Source: Delphinapterus leucas (Eukaryota > Chordata > Mammalia > Artiodactyla > Monodontidae). Taken from it: a stretch of DNA of 64,000 bases. Of this stretch, positions 1-11,866 are shown one piece after another. Under the pieces are notes generated by a model that saw only the letters and a list, made by a program, of their open reading frames with translations, did no database searches and was not told the DNA's origin. A program made the position numbers and the translations under genes. How positions within the stretch are numbered: the stretch's first letter is position 1; every line of letters starts with the position of its first letter. The stretch lies in contig NW_022098076.1 in the NCBI RefSeq assembly GCF_002288925.2, positions 65,871,332 to 65,935,331 of the forward strand. The letters are read 5' to 3'.

Positions 1-220
1 TTGACACCTTTTCCTCTCTTGGCTGCTACTTTGGTAATAATTAGGTCCCCACCTCTCAAGAACACTGCATCTGAACAGGCTGAGTATTGCATGTAAACAC
101 TGCATGTGAACACAGTCTCCAAACCAGGGCTTTTGGAATAACAAGAACAACATAACTAGGAACAAATAACAAGAACAGCAAAACCAGCCTTTCTCTTCAC
201 TTACAAAGGAGTCACTCAGA

Positions 221-818
221 GGGGCTTCCCTGGTGGCGCAGTGGTTAAGAATCCACCTGCCAATGCAGGGGACACGCGTTCGAGCCCTGGTCTGGGAAGA
301 TCCCACATGCTGCGGAGCACCTAAGCCTGTGCGCCACAACTACTGAGCCTGTGCTCTAGAGTCCGTGAGCCACAACTACTGAGCTGCGTGCCACAACTAC
401 TGAAGCCTGCGTGCCACAACTACTGAAGCCCGCAAGCCTAGAGCCCGTGCTCTGCAACAAGAGAAGCCACCGCAATGAGAAGTCCACGCACCGCAACGAA
501 GAGTAGCCCTCGCTGGGCTTCCCTGGTGGCGCACTGGCTGAGAGTCCACTTGCCGATGCAGGGGACGCGGGTTCGTGCCCCGGTCCGCGAAGATCCTACA
601 TGCCACGGAGCAGCTGGGCCCGTGAGCCATGGCCGCTGAGCTTGTGCATCCGGAGCCTGTGCTCCGCAGCGGGAGAGGCCACAACAGTGAGAGGCCCGCG
701 TACCGCAAAAAAAAAAAAAAAAAAGAGTAGTCCTCGCTTGCCACAACTAGAGAAAGCCTGTGCGCAGCAAAGAAGACCCAATGCAGGCAAAAATAAATAA
801 ATAAATATATTTTAAAAA
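221..818 (+). mobile_element. CHR-type tRNA-derived SINE (long form), interrupted
   Basis: The head gggcttccctggtggcgcag is followed by the long body with repeated 'ccacaactactga' motifs and an A/T-rich tail. A duplicated target aaggagtcactcagagg flanks it at about 206 and 819. A younger SINE splits it at 515-724. Confidence 0.9.
515..724 (+). mobile_element. Short CHR SINE nested in the SINE at 221-818
   Basis: The short-form SINE ends in a 16-base A tract. Its target duplication agagtagccctcgct / agagtagtcctcgct lies inside the older SINE. Confidence 0.9.
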
Positions 819-1379
819 AGGAGTCACTCAGAGGGTCCAAAGCTCTGCTTTCTAGATGTAGAAAACCTGGAGCTCAATGTAAAACTGGAAACCAAAAGGT
901 ATCAGAAATGAAGCATAGTACAATACTGCCTCAAATACTCAAGGTCTGATCATCCTGCCTCTTCTACGAGGAATGGCCGCACTCCAGCATTTTTAAAGGA
1001 AAGGCTATTTCTCTTTCTATTTCATTTTCTAGCTGGGTATAAGATCTGCTAAAAATGATACAATGAATCAGAATAAATCAGCTCAGTCACAAGAGATCCT
1101 CCCAGATAATGATTTTTGGTTGCTGAGATTATTCAGCACATTATTTCAAAGTGGCAAAATTCAGGACAATCTTAGAGAGAATTCAAAAGCGGCAGCTATA
1201 CTCGCTGATAGGTTCACGTGAGACACATGTACATACAACCCCATTTTACAGTGTATATGTCAAGGGGCCAAGACCCCTGATCAGCACCACAAGTTATTTT
1301 GTACATTACACCGCACAGGACAACAGAGGGAAAGACACCTTCTTGGAGAGGTTCTTATCACTCTGAAGGAGGCTAGAGT

Positions 1380-2290
1380 CCAGCGCCCCGGGTGGTAAGA
1401 CGAAATACCAATAGTTCAAAAACCTACCCTGGACTTATTTTGAACCGAGGTAGAAAGACACACAGATAAGAAAATGATTTCCATGAAGGAAGAATATATT
1501 TATGACACCATAGTCTCCCACAGCTGCTCATGCAGGACCACCTGGGGAGGTAGCAGGCAAGGTCAGCAGGCAGGGACCGGGTGCAGAGGCAGGGGGACAT
1601 CGAGTGGGTTGGAGCCTTTATGGAGGTTTTCTTGGGAAAGAATGGGCAAAGCGGGCTTCCCTGGTGGCGCAGTGGTTGAGAGTCCGCCTGCCGATGCAGG
1701 GGACACGAGTTCATGCCCCGGTCCGGGAAGATCCCACATGCCGCAGAGCGGCTGGGCCCGTGAGCCATGGCCGCTGAGCCTGCGCTCCGCAACGGAAGGG
1801 GCCACAGCAGTGAAAGGCCCGTGTACCGAAAAAAAAAAAAAAAAGAATGGGCAAAGCAAGGTGTGAAGCTTCGACCCGCAGTCCCGCAATACTTGCAACT
1901 TCCCAGTCTTGAGATTGAAGAAAGAACTCAGGGTCAGAGTCAGAGATATCAACGATTTATCCGACAGGGAATCTTACAAGTCAGAGGCAAAGGTCCTGGA
2001 GGGACGCTCCACTGAGTTCGGCAGGTAGGAAAGTGCAGCAGGCTTTGCTACACACGGGAGGAGGAGGTGATCACTTATGGGGGGCATGACGTCAGAAGGG
2101 CTCCTTGGTTGCGAGGGGACTGATGGAACGCATTCCCCCACAGCATTTTGTGTTAGCAACTGTTGAGAGGGCCGCTGTTTCCTGCTGATGACCGAACAGA
2201 TTGGAGCCATTCTGGTCCGAGGGCTAGAACAATCGTTAGCTGGGGATTGGGCCAATCACGTGGGCAGTTATTGATGAAATTTTCAGCTTA
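1380..2290 (-). mobile_element. LTR-like remnant, family shared with 12170-12690
   Basis: It shares aaaacctaccctgga, the ggaggttttct motif and gaatgggcaa with the segment at 12170-12690 in the same order. A SINE interrupts it at 1653-1843. Assignment to an endogenous retrovirus LTR is tentative. Confidence 0.35.
1653..1843 (+). mobile_element. Short CHR SINE
   Basis: The element ends in an A tract. The target duplication gaatgggcaaagc is seen at 1640 and 1846, so the insertion into the LTR-like remnant is complete. Confidence 0.9.
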
Positions 2291-2391
2291 GCTAACACAG
2301 CATTGTAAATCAATTACACTTCAATAAAAAAAATTAACACAGTGAAACAAACAAACTCCCCAAAGATAATGTAAAGGAACAAATTCAGTTA

Positions 2392-2730
2392 GTCCTTGTT
2401 ATGGACTGAACTGAATCCCCCAAATTCATCAGAACGTGACTGCATTTGGAGACAGGACCTTTAAAGGGGTAATTAGGGTAAAACGAAGGCATATGGATGG
2501 GCCTTAACCCAATATGACTGGTGTCCTTATAAAAAGAGGAAACAGGGAAACAGTCAACATAAACAGAGAGAAGACTATGTGAGGACGCGGTGAGAAGGCT
2601 TCTGTCTCCGAACCAAGGAAAGAGGACTCAGAAGAAACGAACACTCTCAATACCTTCATTTGGGCCTTCCAGCCTCCAGAACTGTGAGGGGATAAAGTTC
2701 TGCTGATTAAGGTAAAAAAAACTAACAAAC
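2392..2730 (+). mobile_element. MLT1-like (ERVL-MaLR) LTR
   Basis: It starts TGTTATGGACTGAA and holds the landmarks ccaatatgactggtgtcctt and cctccagaactgtgag typical of old MaLR LTRs. It ends with a degenerate poly(A) signal and an A-rich stretch. Confidence 0.6.
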
Positions 2731-3432
2731 AACCTTTTAGCTTAGAGAGATGCCTGGAGGCACGAGGCTGGGAAGCGCACCTACAGGGTGTCCCGTGAGG
2801 AGAGGGAGGGTGGGTGTGCGAGTCCACAGCCTGGGGCACTTTAGCTCCTTACCTGGAGGCACCTAATATCCCAGCAGAGCCAGACAAGCATCCTACTCAA
2901 GCATGAGGACCCCTTCGCACACCCAGCGCAGAGCTGCTGGTCGCCTCCATTGTTTGACCATAACAAGGGCTGGATTCTCATCCAGATCTGCAAATCAAGA
3001 GACACATCTCTCTGGAAGATAAGAGCTCCATCCTCAAGATAAAAAAAAGAGACTGGAGGAATTCCTGTGTAGGGAATCCTCACAAGGAAGGACTGCCATG
3101 CCTGGACCCAAGGAGCTTGCTTCCTGTGGGGGGCTCCTGTCTGATGTGCAGCAGACAGAATGTCATAGTGACTCAGCAAGGGGGGGCTCCAGGGGACCGA
3201 GACCATCATGCAGTATCTCACCCTCTGCTACACCCTGTAGTCGTCTTTTTACAAGTGAGAAGTACGACATTATTCTGCAAGCGGAAGATTCCAGAGGCTT
3301 AAAAACGCAAAGGTTTGCACCTTGGGAGCCCCTTGGAACGTTGACAGCTCAGGATCTAAAAGAAAGTTCTGTGTTAATGAGTTACACAGTTCACGTGGAA
3401 GGAAATGTCAGTTTATAATCAATAATAATATT

Positions 3433-3537
3433 AGCGGTCCAGTGGTTAGGACTCCCCGCTTCCACTGCAGGGGGCATGGGTTCGATCCCTGGTCAGGACC
3501 TAATATTCCGAAAGCCGCGCAGTGCGGCCAAAAATAA
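3433..3537 (+). mobile_element. SINE of the 'ggtccagtggttagg' subtype
   Basis: It carries ggttcgatccctggtc (B-box region) and a gcgcggcc-like end followed by an AAT-rich tail. The head is truncated. Confidence 0.75.
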
Positions 3538-3954
3538 TAGTAATAAGAATAATAAGAATACTAAGAATAGGAATAATACTGAGTGAGTTTATAACTAAAA
3601 CCTCAACGTATAAAGGAGATGTAAAAGGAGCACATAACTTAGTGGGTGAGCCATGAAACTAGAGATGGGATTTGGGGGTAAATTTGCTACTATCTGAATT
3701 TTAATCCAGACATCTCTGTTAACAAGCCATTGGGAAGTCATTTCCCACACATTTCCTCCTTTTCACAAAGAGGGAGCTGGCTCAGTTATTTGATAAAGCC
3801 CCTTTCGGGCCTGAATTCGTTGACTAAGATTTACTGTAGTGTCTTAACGCTTTTTCATGCCACTGTAGTGTGGAACATTATAGGAAAATCTAGACTTTTA
3901 GTTGATAGAGAGCCAGTCGGAATATCAATGATAGGATTTTAGTTTTAGGAAAAA

Positions 3955-4100
3955 TTGGTTTGATTTCTAGCTTGATTACTTTAGCTTTAATACTATTAGG
4001 TGAGCTTGAGCAAATCATTTAATCTTTGAGCCTAGTTTTCTCACTTACAAAATGAGGCTAATAGGCTAAATGATTTCCGAGTTTCCAGCTAGTCCCAGAG
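3955..4100 (+). mobile_element. MIR SINE fragment
   Basis: The core 'gagcaaatcatttaatctttgag' type region and ttctcacttacaaaatgagg are characteristic of old MIR elements. Confidence 0.55.
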
Positions 4101-4180
4101 TTCTGTTTCTACGTAGCTGAATTATTTTATCATGCTGTTGCTTAACCATCATGCTGTGACTAACACTTTAGAAGCTACTA

Positions 4181-4503
4181 ATTTATTTATTTATTTATTT
4201 TTGGCCATGTTGGGTCTTCACTGCTGTGCGGAGGCTTTCTCCAGTTGCGGCGAGCGGGGGTTACTCTTCGCTGCGGTGCGCGGGCTTCTCATTGTCGTGG
4301 CTTCTCTTGTTGCAGAGCGTGGGCTCTAGGCGCCCAGGTTTCAGTAGTTGTGGCTCGCGGGCTCTAGAGCGCAGGCTCAGCAGTTTTGGCGCACGGGCTT
4401 AGCTGCTCCGCGGCATGTGGGATCTTCCCGGGCCAGGGCTTGAATCCGTGGCCCGCTGCACTGGCAGGCAGGTTCTTAACCACTGTGCCACCAGGGAAGC
4501 CCC
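4181..4503 (-). mobile_element. Long-form CHR SINE
   Basis: The minus-strand element has a TTTA-rich tail on the left and the ccaccagggaagcccc head on the right. Confidence 0.9.
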
Positions 4504-5337
4504 TAAAGTCTATAGTTTTTATCTTCGGAAAATATTATTTGATCTTCAGTATGTCCAAGCCAATTTAATAAAATCACCTTAAAACAGGGGAAAAAAAACT
4601 TTCAGCTTAGGATGGGGAGGTAATCATACACCTAGGTAAGGGTGAGGCAGGGCCAGGTCCAGCAGGGGATGTACAGAGAGCAACAGAGCAGCCATCTTAT
4701 GAGGCCTGATCATACACAATGTAAGCAAGGGTAACATGCTGCAAAAAACAAACAAACAAAAAAAAACCCAGTAAAAGCTTGGACCTAAACTCCCCCTGCG
4801 CTCCTATCTTCTGTCTTCTGACGAGGTCAGCGATTTTCCACACGGCCCCGTGCGTCGTGCCTGCTTGCTGTGCCTTCGGTCTTTAGGACCTGGAAAGATT
4901 CACTGAATAAAGTGTATATATATATTTTATATATTCTACTGTAATCCTTGGTGTCAGAGGATGGCAACATCAAACTGCGCATTGAAAACACCAATTTCAA
5001 AAGTAAAGAAAAGATACACTGGAAAATGTAAAAACGAATGGAGACAATATTAGTCAAACTAAAGTGAACGATTGGAGGATGACAGCTCTCTCATAAAAAC
5101 GACAACAACAAACAACCTATCACTGGAGAGTTTGAATAGCTCTTTAGCTTTAGGGTTGTTTCCCAGCTGTGTAAAACCTGATCGTGGAGAGTCTGAGGAT
5201 CTTAGTACCTCATGAACCTTGGGATGCGGGCCATGCTGGCTTCTCCCAGGCAGTGAGCCGTAGCTCGGAGACCATGTTAGAGACCCCTTGACATTAGTCG
5301 CTCTTTTATTTTCTTTTACTTAAAAAAAATTTTTATT

Positions 5338-5618
5338 GGGGACCTCCCCGGTGGTCCAGTGGTAAAGAATCCGCCTTCCAATGCAGGGAATCGGTTCGAT
5401 CCCTGGTCGGGGAACTAAGATCCCACATGCCGCGGGGCAACTAAGCCCGTGCACCACAACTAGAGAGAAGCCCGCGTGCTGCAAGGAAGATCCTGCGTGC
5501 GGCAAGGAAAGATCCCACGTGACAAAGATCCTGCGTGCCCCAACGAAGATCCCGTGTGACAGAGATCCCTCGTGCTGCAACGGAGACCTGACACAGCCAA
5601 ATAAATAAATAAATAAAA
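5338..5618 (+). mobile_element. CHR-type SINE with aaat tail
   Basis: The head reads ggacctccccggtggtccag and the tail is an (aaat)n run. The body repeats 'gatcc(c/t)gcgtg' motifs. Confidence 0.85.
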
Positions 5619-6062
5619 TTTTAAAAATTTTTATTGGACTATAACTGATTTACAATGTTGTGTTAGCTGCTGCTGTACGGCAAAGTGAATGTTATACATA
5701 TACATACATCCACTATCTTTTAGATTCTTTTCCCATATAGGTCATTACAGAGTATTGAGTAGAGTTCCCTGTGGTCCTTATTAGTTATCTATTTTATATA
5801 TAGTAGTGTGTATATGTCAGTCTCAATCTCCCAATTTATCCCTCCCTTCCTTTCCCCCCTGGTAACCATAAGATTGTTTTCTGCGTCTATTTCTGTTTTG
5901 TAAATAAGTTCATTTGTACCATTTTTTTAGATTCCACATATAAGCAATACCCTTATCCTTATTCTTATCCTCCTCTGTGTGACTTACTTCACTCAATATG
6001 ACAATCTCTAGGTCCATCCGTGTTGCTGCAAATGGCATTTGTCACCCCCTTATTTTCTGTCT
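5619..6062 (-). mobile_element. L1 3'-end fragment
   Basis: The sequence matches the antisense 3' UTR of artiodactyl-type L1 (ttggactataactgatttac, then ttcccatataggtcatt). The homologous segment occurs at 54920-55320. Confidence 0.75.
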
Positions 6063-6195
6063 TTGATATAAATCCTTAAGGATAGTTTGAATTCTCTCTA
6101 ATCTAGGAAAGTTCCTCAGTCTCTATCTCCTCCTCTCCCCCACCATTTCCCTCCATCGGGTGTTCACCACACACACAGTCAGTGAGTCCCTCTGC

Positions 6196-6279
6196 CTGCT
6201 CTGAGCAGCAGCCTTGCAGGGACTGGGCCATGGTAGTGAGAGCCCCGAATCCCAACCACTAAGTCACCAGGGAACTCCC
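6196..6279 (-). mobile_element. Degraded SINE fragment
   Basis: The end ccaaccactaagtcaccagg is a diverged minus-strand SINE head. The rest is heavily mutated. Confidence 0.45.
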
Positions 6280-6336
6280 CTAGTAGCATCAGTTTTATCT
6301 TTCCAATGCTTTTGCATGCTAATAAATGGCAGCACT

Positions 6337-6460
6337 GGGAATTCCCTGGCGGTGCAGTGGCTAGGTCTCAGCGCTTTCACTGCTGTGGGCCGGGTTCGAT
6401 CTCTGGTCGGGGAACGAAGATCCTGCAAGCCTTGCAGCACAGACAGATAAAGAAAAAAAA
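6337..6460 (+). mobile_element. Short SINE ('gggaattccctggcggtgcag' head)
   Basis: It shows the head, the gggttcgatctctggtcggg B-box region and an A-rich tail. Confidence 0.85.
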
Positions 6461-6734
6461 AATGTGTCAGCACTTGATAGCACACATACATTGATTAGGT
6501 GCTGTGTAATCTCTCTCTGTTCTTTTTTTTTTGGTTCATAATTGATTAGTTTTGACAAGAGGTCAATTGATGACTGCAAAGAACGTGAACTGATAGAATG
6601 TAATATTCAATTTTATGCACATAGTTTTCTTTTTGCCAAGGAGTGGTGTCCTATTTCTCTTGAATACCGTATATCACCTCAGTATTTAACATTTGGTTCA
6701 ACTGAATACAGATGGTTACCGTTTAACAGTATTT

Positions 6735-6845
6735 TTAAAAATTGAAGTATAGTGGATTTACAATATTATTGTATGTTAGTTTCAGGTGTATCGAATAGCG
6801 ATTTAGTATTTTTACAGATTATAGTCCTTTCTTTCATATAATCTT
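6735..6845 (-). mobile_element. L1 3'-end fragment
   Basis: The run ttgaagtatagtggatttac and gcgatttagtatttttacag match the extreme 3' end of L1 as seen at 54920. Confidence 0.6.
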
Positions 6846-7015
6846 TTATGAATTGGTCCACCTCTTGGGGACTTTTGGGGATAACTGGAACCAGTTGCTC
6901 CTTCCCCCCTTTTCATTAACCATTGAGCTGTTGGTCTCCAATGATGTGACCCCCGAAATCCCATTGGTTTGGGGGACAAATCACGATAGTAGCAAGGCAG
7001 ACAACAGTGGCGATC

Positions 7016-7043
7016 TATTCTATTCTATTCTATTCTATTCTTC
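7016..7043. repeat. (TTCTA)n microsatellite
   Basis: Five tandem pentamers lie at the tail end of the adjacent minus-strand SINE. Confidence 0.85.
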
Positions 7044-7156
7044 TTTTGGCCGAGGCTTGCGGCACGTGGGATCTTAGTTCGCCGACCAGGGATCGAACTG
7101 GTGCCCCCTGCAGTGGAAGCGTGAAAACCTAACCACTGGACCGCCAGGGAATTCCC
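7044..7156 (-). mobile_element. Short SINE ('ggaattccctggcggtccag' type)
   Basis: The minus-strand head is at 7156 and the ggccgaggcttgcggcacg end is at the left. Confidence 0.85.
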
Positions 7157-7819
7157 ACAGTGGTGATGTTTTAGACCTGAACAGCCATGTTCAGTGGGCC
7201 ACGATTTCCTGAGAAGGAGACCCACACCTGGACCCCAGGAATGGTCTGAGACCCTTGAGATGGCATCCGGTGGTGCACTCTCCCCGTACTCCGTGAAACA
7301 GGCTGGATGTGGATACAGCAAAGCGCAGAGAAAAATGGGACGTGGTTTACTGGGTGCCCCAGAAGCACAGAACGTTCTGGACAAAGGCACTTTCATCTAA
7401 ATGACTCAGATGGCCCCATTGCCTATCAGACTCAACTCTCACTAGGACGGGAGTCACTCCTCATCCCCTCAGACGACCTTTTCCCGAAACTGATGAGTTC
7501 AATTCCCTATATACCCCCAGGTGCTCTATCCTGGACGCTGGGTGCTCACCAACCGGGACACATATGTAGAGTTCCCCCGGGCAATGAGTCCCAGACACTT
7601 ACCCTTGACCCCGGCTTTGTACAGGTATCACTGACAAATAGAAATTGAATATACTTAAAGTGTACAGCTCTATAATTTGATATACACATACATTGTGAAA
7701 TGATTACCCAACCAAGCTAATTAACACGATCATTCCCTCGCATAGTTACTTGTGTTTGTGTATGTGTGCTGACAACACTTACAATCTACTCTTTTAGTAA
7801 ATTTCAAGAACAAAATACA

Positions 7820-8120
7820 GGGACTTCCCTGGCAGCACAGTGGTTAAGAATCCACCTGCCAATGCAGGGGACACGGTTCAATCCCTGGTCTGGGAAGATC
7901 CCACATGCCACGGAGCAAAAAAGCCCGTGCGCCACAACTACTGAGCCTGCGCTCTAGAGCCCATGTGCCACAACTACTGAGCCCGTGTGCCACAAGTACT
8001 GAAGCCTGCGCGCCTAGAGTCTGTGCTCTGCAACAAGAGAAGCCACCGCAATGAAAAGCCTGTGCACCGCAATGAAGAGCAGCCCCCATTCGCCGCAACT
8101 AGAGAAAGCCTGCACGCAGC
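7820..8120 (+). mobile_element. Long-form CHR SINE
   Basis: The target duplication aaaatacag flanks both ends (7812 and 8120). Confidence 0.9.
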
Positions 8121-8180
8121 AAAATACAGTATTAACTATAGTCACCATGTTGTACTTTAGACCCTCAGAACATACTCATC

Positions 8181-8942
8181 TTTTTTTTTTTTTGAGCAGA
8201 CAATGGTTTATTCCAGGGTGAAGCAAAGAGACAGGCAGCTCGTGATCAAAAGACCCAAACTCTCGGGCTTCCCTGGTGGCGCAGTGGTTGGGAGTCCGCC
8301 TGCCGATGCAGGGGACGCGGGTTCATGCCCCGGTCTGGGGGGATCCCGCATGCCGCGGAGCGGCTGGCCCCGTGAGCCACGGCCACTGGGCCTGCGCATC
8401 CAGAGCCTGTGCTCCGCAACGGGAGAGGCCACAGCGGTGAGAGGCCCGTGTACCGCAAAAAAAAAAAAAAAAAAGACCCAAACTCTCCAATGGTTTTCAG
8501 GGAAGTTTTTAAGGGCAAAATTTGGGGTGATGGCTGCAGGGTGCATGACTGACTGGTTGGTGGTAAGGTAACAGTGGTGTTCCAGGAATCTCAATCATCA
8601 GCCTTCTGGGTCCTACCAGTCTGGGGTCTCAGCATATAATAAACATCCTCCACCTGGGTGGGGGGCTTAGTTCCTGCAGAACAACTCAAAGATAAGTGTC
8701 AGATTGCCATGTCTGCCCCTCGAGGAGGAATTAGGACTCTGTTTTATTGCTACACTTGTTTCTGGACTGCTTTTCCTTTGTTTTTGCATTCCTTCACTTC
8801 CCTAATTAGTAACTTCTTGAATCTACACTTTGAAAATCAGGGAAAGTCTAGGAGGCTCCAGCCTTTCTCTACAAACAGGGAACGGGGGACATGGAAAGGC
8901 TTTTGTACCCTGGAGGGCCCCACAGGGTCCTGCTCAGTTTCA
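8181..8942 (-). mobile_element. Related LTR (U3-R) ending in poly(A), with SINE inserted
   Basis: Outside the SINE at 8265-8474 this aligns with the LTR at 26499-27148 (shared stretches include the gggccccacagggtcctgct region and the ggttggtggt region). On the minus strand it ends 16 bases after AATAAA and runs straight into a 13-base A tract, with no U5. That is the structure of a reverse-transcribed polyadenylated transcript. Confidence 0.6.
8265..8474 (+). mobile_element. Short CHR SINE inside the LTR at 8181-8942
   Basis: The target duplication aaagacccaaactctc is present at 8249 and 8472. Confidence 0.92.
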
Positions 8943-9020
8943 GAACGCCTTAGTGTCACTCCAAAAGTCTGTGGCTCCCACTGGGTGGGTCCCCATCAGA
9001 GAGAGAGTAGAATGAATACC

Positions 9021-9075
9021 TGCGTGCGTGCGTGCGCACGCGCGTGCACACACTCATACGCACACACACACACCC
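9021..9075. repeat. TG/CG and CA dinucleotide-rich microsatellite
   Basis: A tgcg/gcac block is followed by a (CA)n run. It can form alternating purine-pyrimidine Z-DNA. Confidence 0.8.
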
Positions 9076-10196
9076 GCTGCCCTCCACTGCTCCCAGGCTG
9101 AACTCGGTGTTTCAAACTTAAACTGCCCTTTAAGCCTGGCTGGAGATCTTCTGCCCCTTTAAGAGAAGACCCACGGGGTAGGAAAAGACCAAAGAGCCAA
9201 AAGAATTACCATATTCCTTTTTTACCTACTGCCCTCCTGCTGCTTCGTGATGACTCTGTCTACCAGAGGCCAGAGCACTAGGACGGACAAAGCCCCCCAA
9301 AGAATGAGAATGGACTCACTCCTTGGTCAAAGAGAGCACAGCTCGCCTTTTTTCAACCCTGGAATTAAGCTTTGGGATTCCTGATAAAGTTTGGCCCCTT
9401 TAGGGTTCCCCCAAGATCGCCAAGATCCCTGAGCCCAAGTACAGGACTGGGCTGCCAGTAGCTAGGAAGTGAAGAGGAATTGTATGCTGCTGGCTCTAAA
9501 TATGGATTGCAGAATTTGCTGGACTCTGAGAGGCAACTTCCTTCGGGCGGTGGTTCGCCAGTAGCCCGCGGTCAGGCAGTACCCAGCACCGCAATCCTGC
9601 TCAGATGCTGAGGTTCTCTGAGGTTCCTCTGGCCTCCCTGCCCCACGCCTGCCAGACCATGATTTGTGACCACATTTCACCATGATTTCCCAGGTTTCCC
9701 AGCATTTGCTCAGATCTCTGATGCTTGAAATGGCGTGTGACTACTCTCTGGGTCTCAGGGACCTAAAGGTCTGGGTATGCTCTTCATTTCCCACCTGGAG
9801 CAAAGGGGCAAGAGTAGTAACAACTGCAAAGCCTCTCCAAGATGGCCTTGGTAAATTTCATCCCTAGGGAAGCTCCTTAAAGCCTGTTGGGGACACCCTG
9901 TTTCTTTAAGAAGAAAAAACTCAAAAGCCAACTGAATTCCAAAGGAGGCTCAAATGCCCCTTACTGTTTTGCAAATGGCTCTCTTAGCCCGAGGTGGGTC
10001 TGCCTGTGAGACTGGCTGTATCCTTCTCTTCTTTGAGTCCTGGGGGTCTAAGAAATTGAGTTTGGGGTCTCTGTTGGGGGAGGGGGGGTCTGGCACCTGC
10101 AGACTCACCCAAAACTCATTAGCTACCCTTTTGGGCAAAAAGAGTACAGCCTGCTGTTGAACTACGGTGTGCCAGTTGCCCGAGTCCTGCCAATTC

Positions 10197-10545
10197 CCAA
10201 TGGTTCGCCAGGTGCCCGCGGTCCACCGGGTGCCCACGGTCCACGAGGTGCCCTGCCCACGGTGCACGAGATGCCCACGGTCCATGAGATGCCCTGCCCA
10301 CGGTCCACGAGACGCCCACGGCCCACGAGGTGCCCTGCCCACGGTCCACCAGATGCCCACAGTCCACGAGGTGCCTTGCCCACGGTCCACGAGGTGCACT
10401 GCCCACAGTCCACCAGGTGCCCACGGCCCACGAGAAGCCCACGGTCCACGAGGTGCCCTGCCCACGGTCCACGAGATGCTCACGGTACACCAGATGCCCA
10501 CGGTCCATGAGGTGCCCTGCCCACGGTCCACCAATTGCTTGAGGC
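10197..10545. repeat. GC-rich minisatellite (18- and 23-bp units)
   Basis: About 17 tandem units alternate between cccacggtccacgagatg-type 18-mers and 23-mers with an extra gccct (cccacggtccacgaggtgccctg). The array contains many CpGs. It produces long open frames on both strands that are artefacts of the repeat. It sits about 8.3 kb upstream of the first promoter copy. Confidence 0.9.
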
Positions 10546-10627
10546 CTGCTGAACTGTCATCCTGCAGCATTGTAGTTGCCACGCTGAATCTGCCCTCATC
10601 CCTTTAGCTTCCCAGCCCTTCTTTTTG

Positions 10628-10832
10628 TTTTTTTTTTTTTTTGCAGTACGCGGGCCTCTCACCGCTGCGGCCTCTCCCACTGCGGAGCACAGGCTCCGGA
10701 CGCGCAGGCCCAGAGGCCATGGCTCACAGGCCTAGCCGCTCCGCGGCATGTGGGATCCCCCCGGACCGGGGCATGAACCCGCGTCCCCTGCGTCGGCAGG
10801 TGGACTCCCAACCACTGCGCCACCAGGGGAGC
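10628..10832 (-). mobile_element. Short CHR SINE
   Basis: The element has a T tract at the left and its head at the right. A cccagccttctttg-like target duplication is seen on both sides. Confidence 0.9.
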
Positions 10833-10861
10833 CTCCCAGCCTTTCTTTGCTTCTCTACACA

Positions 10862-10990
10862 AACCTCCCCGTGACTCACTATTAGTGCAAGTTCGTGTGA
10901 CGGATGCACAGTGAGGCCAACAAACCGAAATGTCAGAGTTTGGAGCAGAGAAAGGTTTATTCCAGGGCCATGCAAGGAGACAGAGTTGTA
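10862..10990 (-). mobile_element. LTR 3'-end fragment
   Basis: On the minus strand a ggaataaacc poly(A)-signal region is followed by ctctgctcc and a U5-like stretch. This matches the R region of the LTR at 8181-8942 and continues past the point where that copy has its A tract. Confidence 0.45.
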
Positions 10991-11189
10991 CTCTTTGACC
11001 AGCATCTCCCCATTTCTCCCACCCTCGGCCTCTGGCAACCACTGTTCTACTCTCTGCTCCTATGAACTAGACTTTTTTAGATTCCACGGAAAAGTAAATC
11101 ACACAGCGTTTGCCTTTCTGTGTCTGGCTTATTTCCGTAGCATAATGTCCTTCAGGTTCATCCACGTTGCAGCAAATAACAGTACTTAC

Positions 11190-11391
11190 TTTTTTTTTTG
11201 CGGTACGCGGGCCTCTCACTGTTGTGGCCTCTCCCGTTGTGCAGCACAGGCTCCGGACGCACAGGCTCAGCGGCCATGGCTCACGGGCCCAGCCGCTCCG
11301 CGGCATGTGGGATCTTCCCGGACCGGGGCACAAACCTGTGTCCCCTGCATCGGCACGTAGACTCTCAACCACTGCGCCACCAGGGAAGCCC
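11190..11391 (-). mobile_element. Short CHR SINE
   Basis: The target duplication cagtacttac lies on both sides. Confidence 0.92.
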
Positions 11392-11660
11392 CAGTACTTA
11401 CTTTTTTTTAAACCCTGAATAATATTCTATTGTATTATCTATACACCACATTTTGCTTATCCATTCATCCATCGATGGACACTTAGGTTGTTTCCATATC
11501 TTGGCTACTGTAAATAATGCTGCCATGACTTTGTGAGATATCATTTCCTCTGGATATACACCCAGAAGTGGGATTGCTGGATCATATGTTAGTTCTGTTT
11601 TTTATTTTTTATAGAAACTCCATTGTGTTTTCTAGAATGGTTGTACCTACTCACACTCAA

Positions 11661-11866
11661 TTTTTTTTTTTTTTTGCGGTACGCGGGCCTCTCACCGCTG
11701 TGGCCTCTCCCGCTGCGGAGCACAGGCTCTGGACGCGCAGGCCCAGCGGCCATGGCCCACGGGCCCAGCCGCTCCGCGCACGTGGGATCCTCCCGGACCG
11801 GGGCACGAACCCGCGTCCCCTGCATCGGCAGGTGGACTCTCAACCACTGCGCCACCAGGGAAGCCC
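11661..11866 (-). mobile_element. Short CHR SINE
   Basis: The target duplication ctcacactcaattttt lies on both sides. Confidence 0.92.

Noticed and set aside
221..300. tRNA gene
   Set aside because: The SINE heads have A- and B-box-like motifs from a tRNA ancestor but do not fold as a tRNA and continue into SINE bodies.
397..840. ORFs with KKKKK runs and '[10 protein letters not shown]' or 'MAHGPSRSAACG' segments, recurring through the window
   Set aside because: They are translations of CHR SINEs and their A tails, in either orientation. The same peptide appears at every SINE.
10197..10545. CRISPR array
   Set aside because: The units are contiguous and similar, with no unique spacers, and the genome is mammalian.
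9950..10582. 210-codon ORF on the minus strand with repeated GQGTSWTVG
   Set aside because: It is the translation of the 18/23-bp minisatellite. All frames stay open through a repeat with unit lengths that lack stops.
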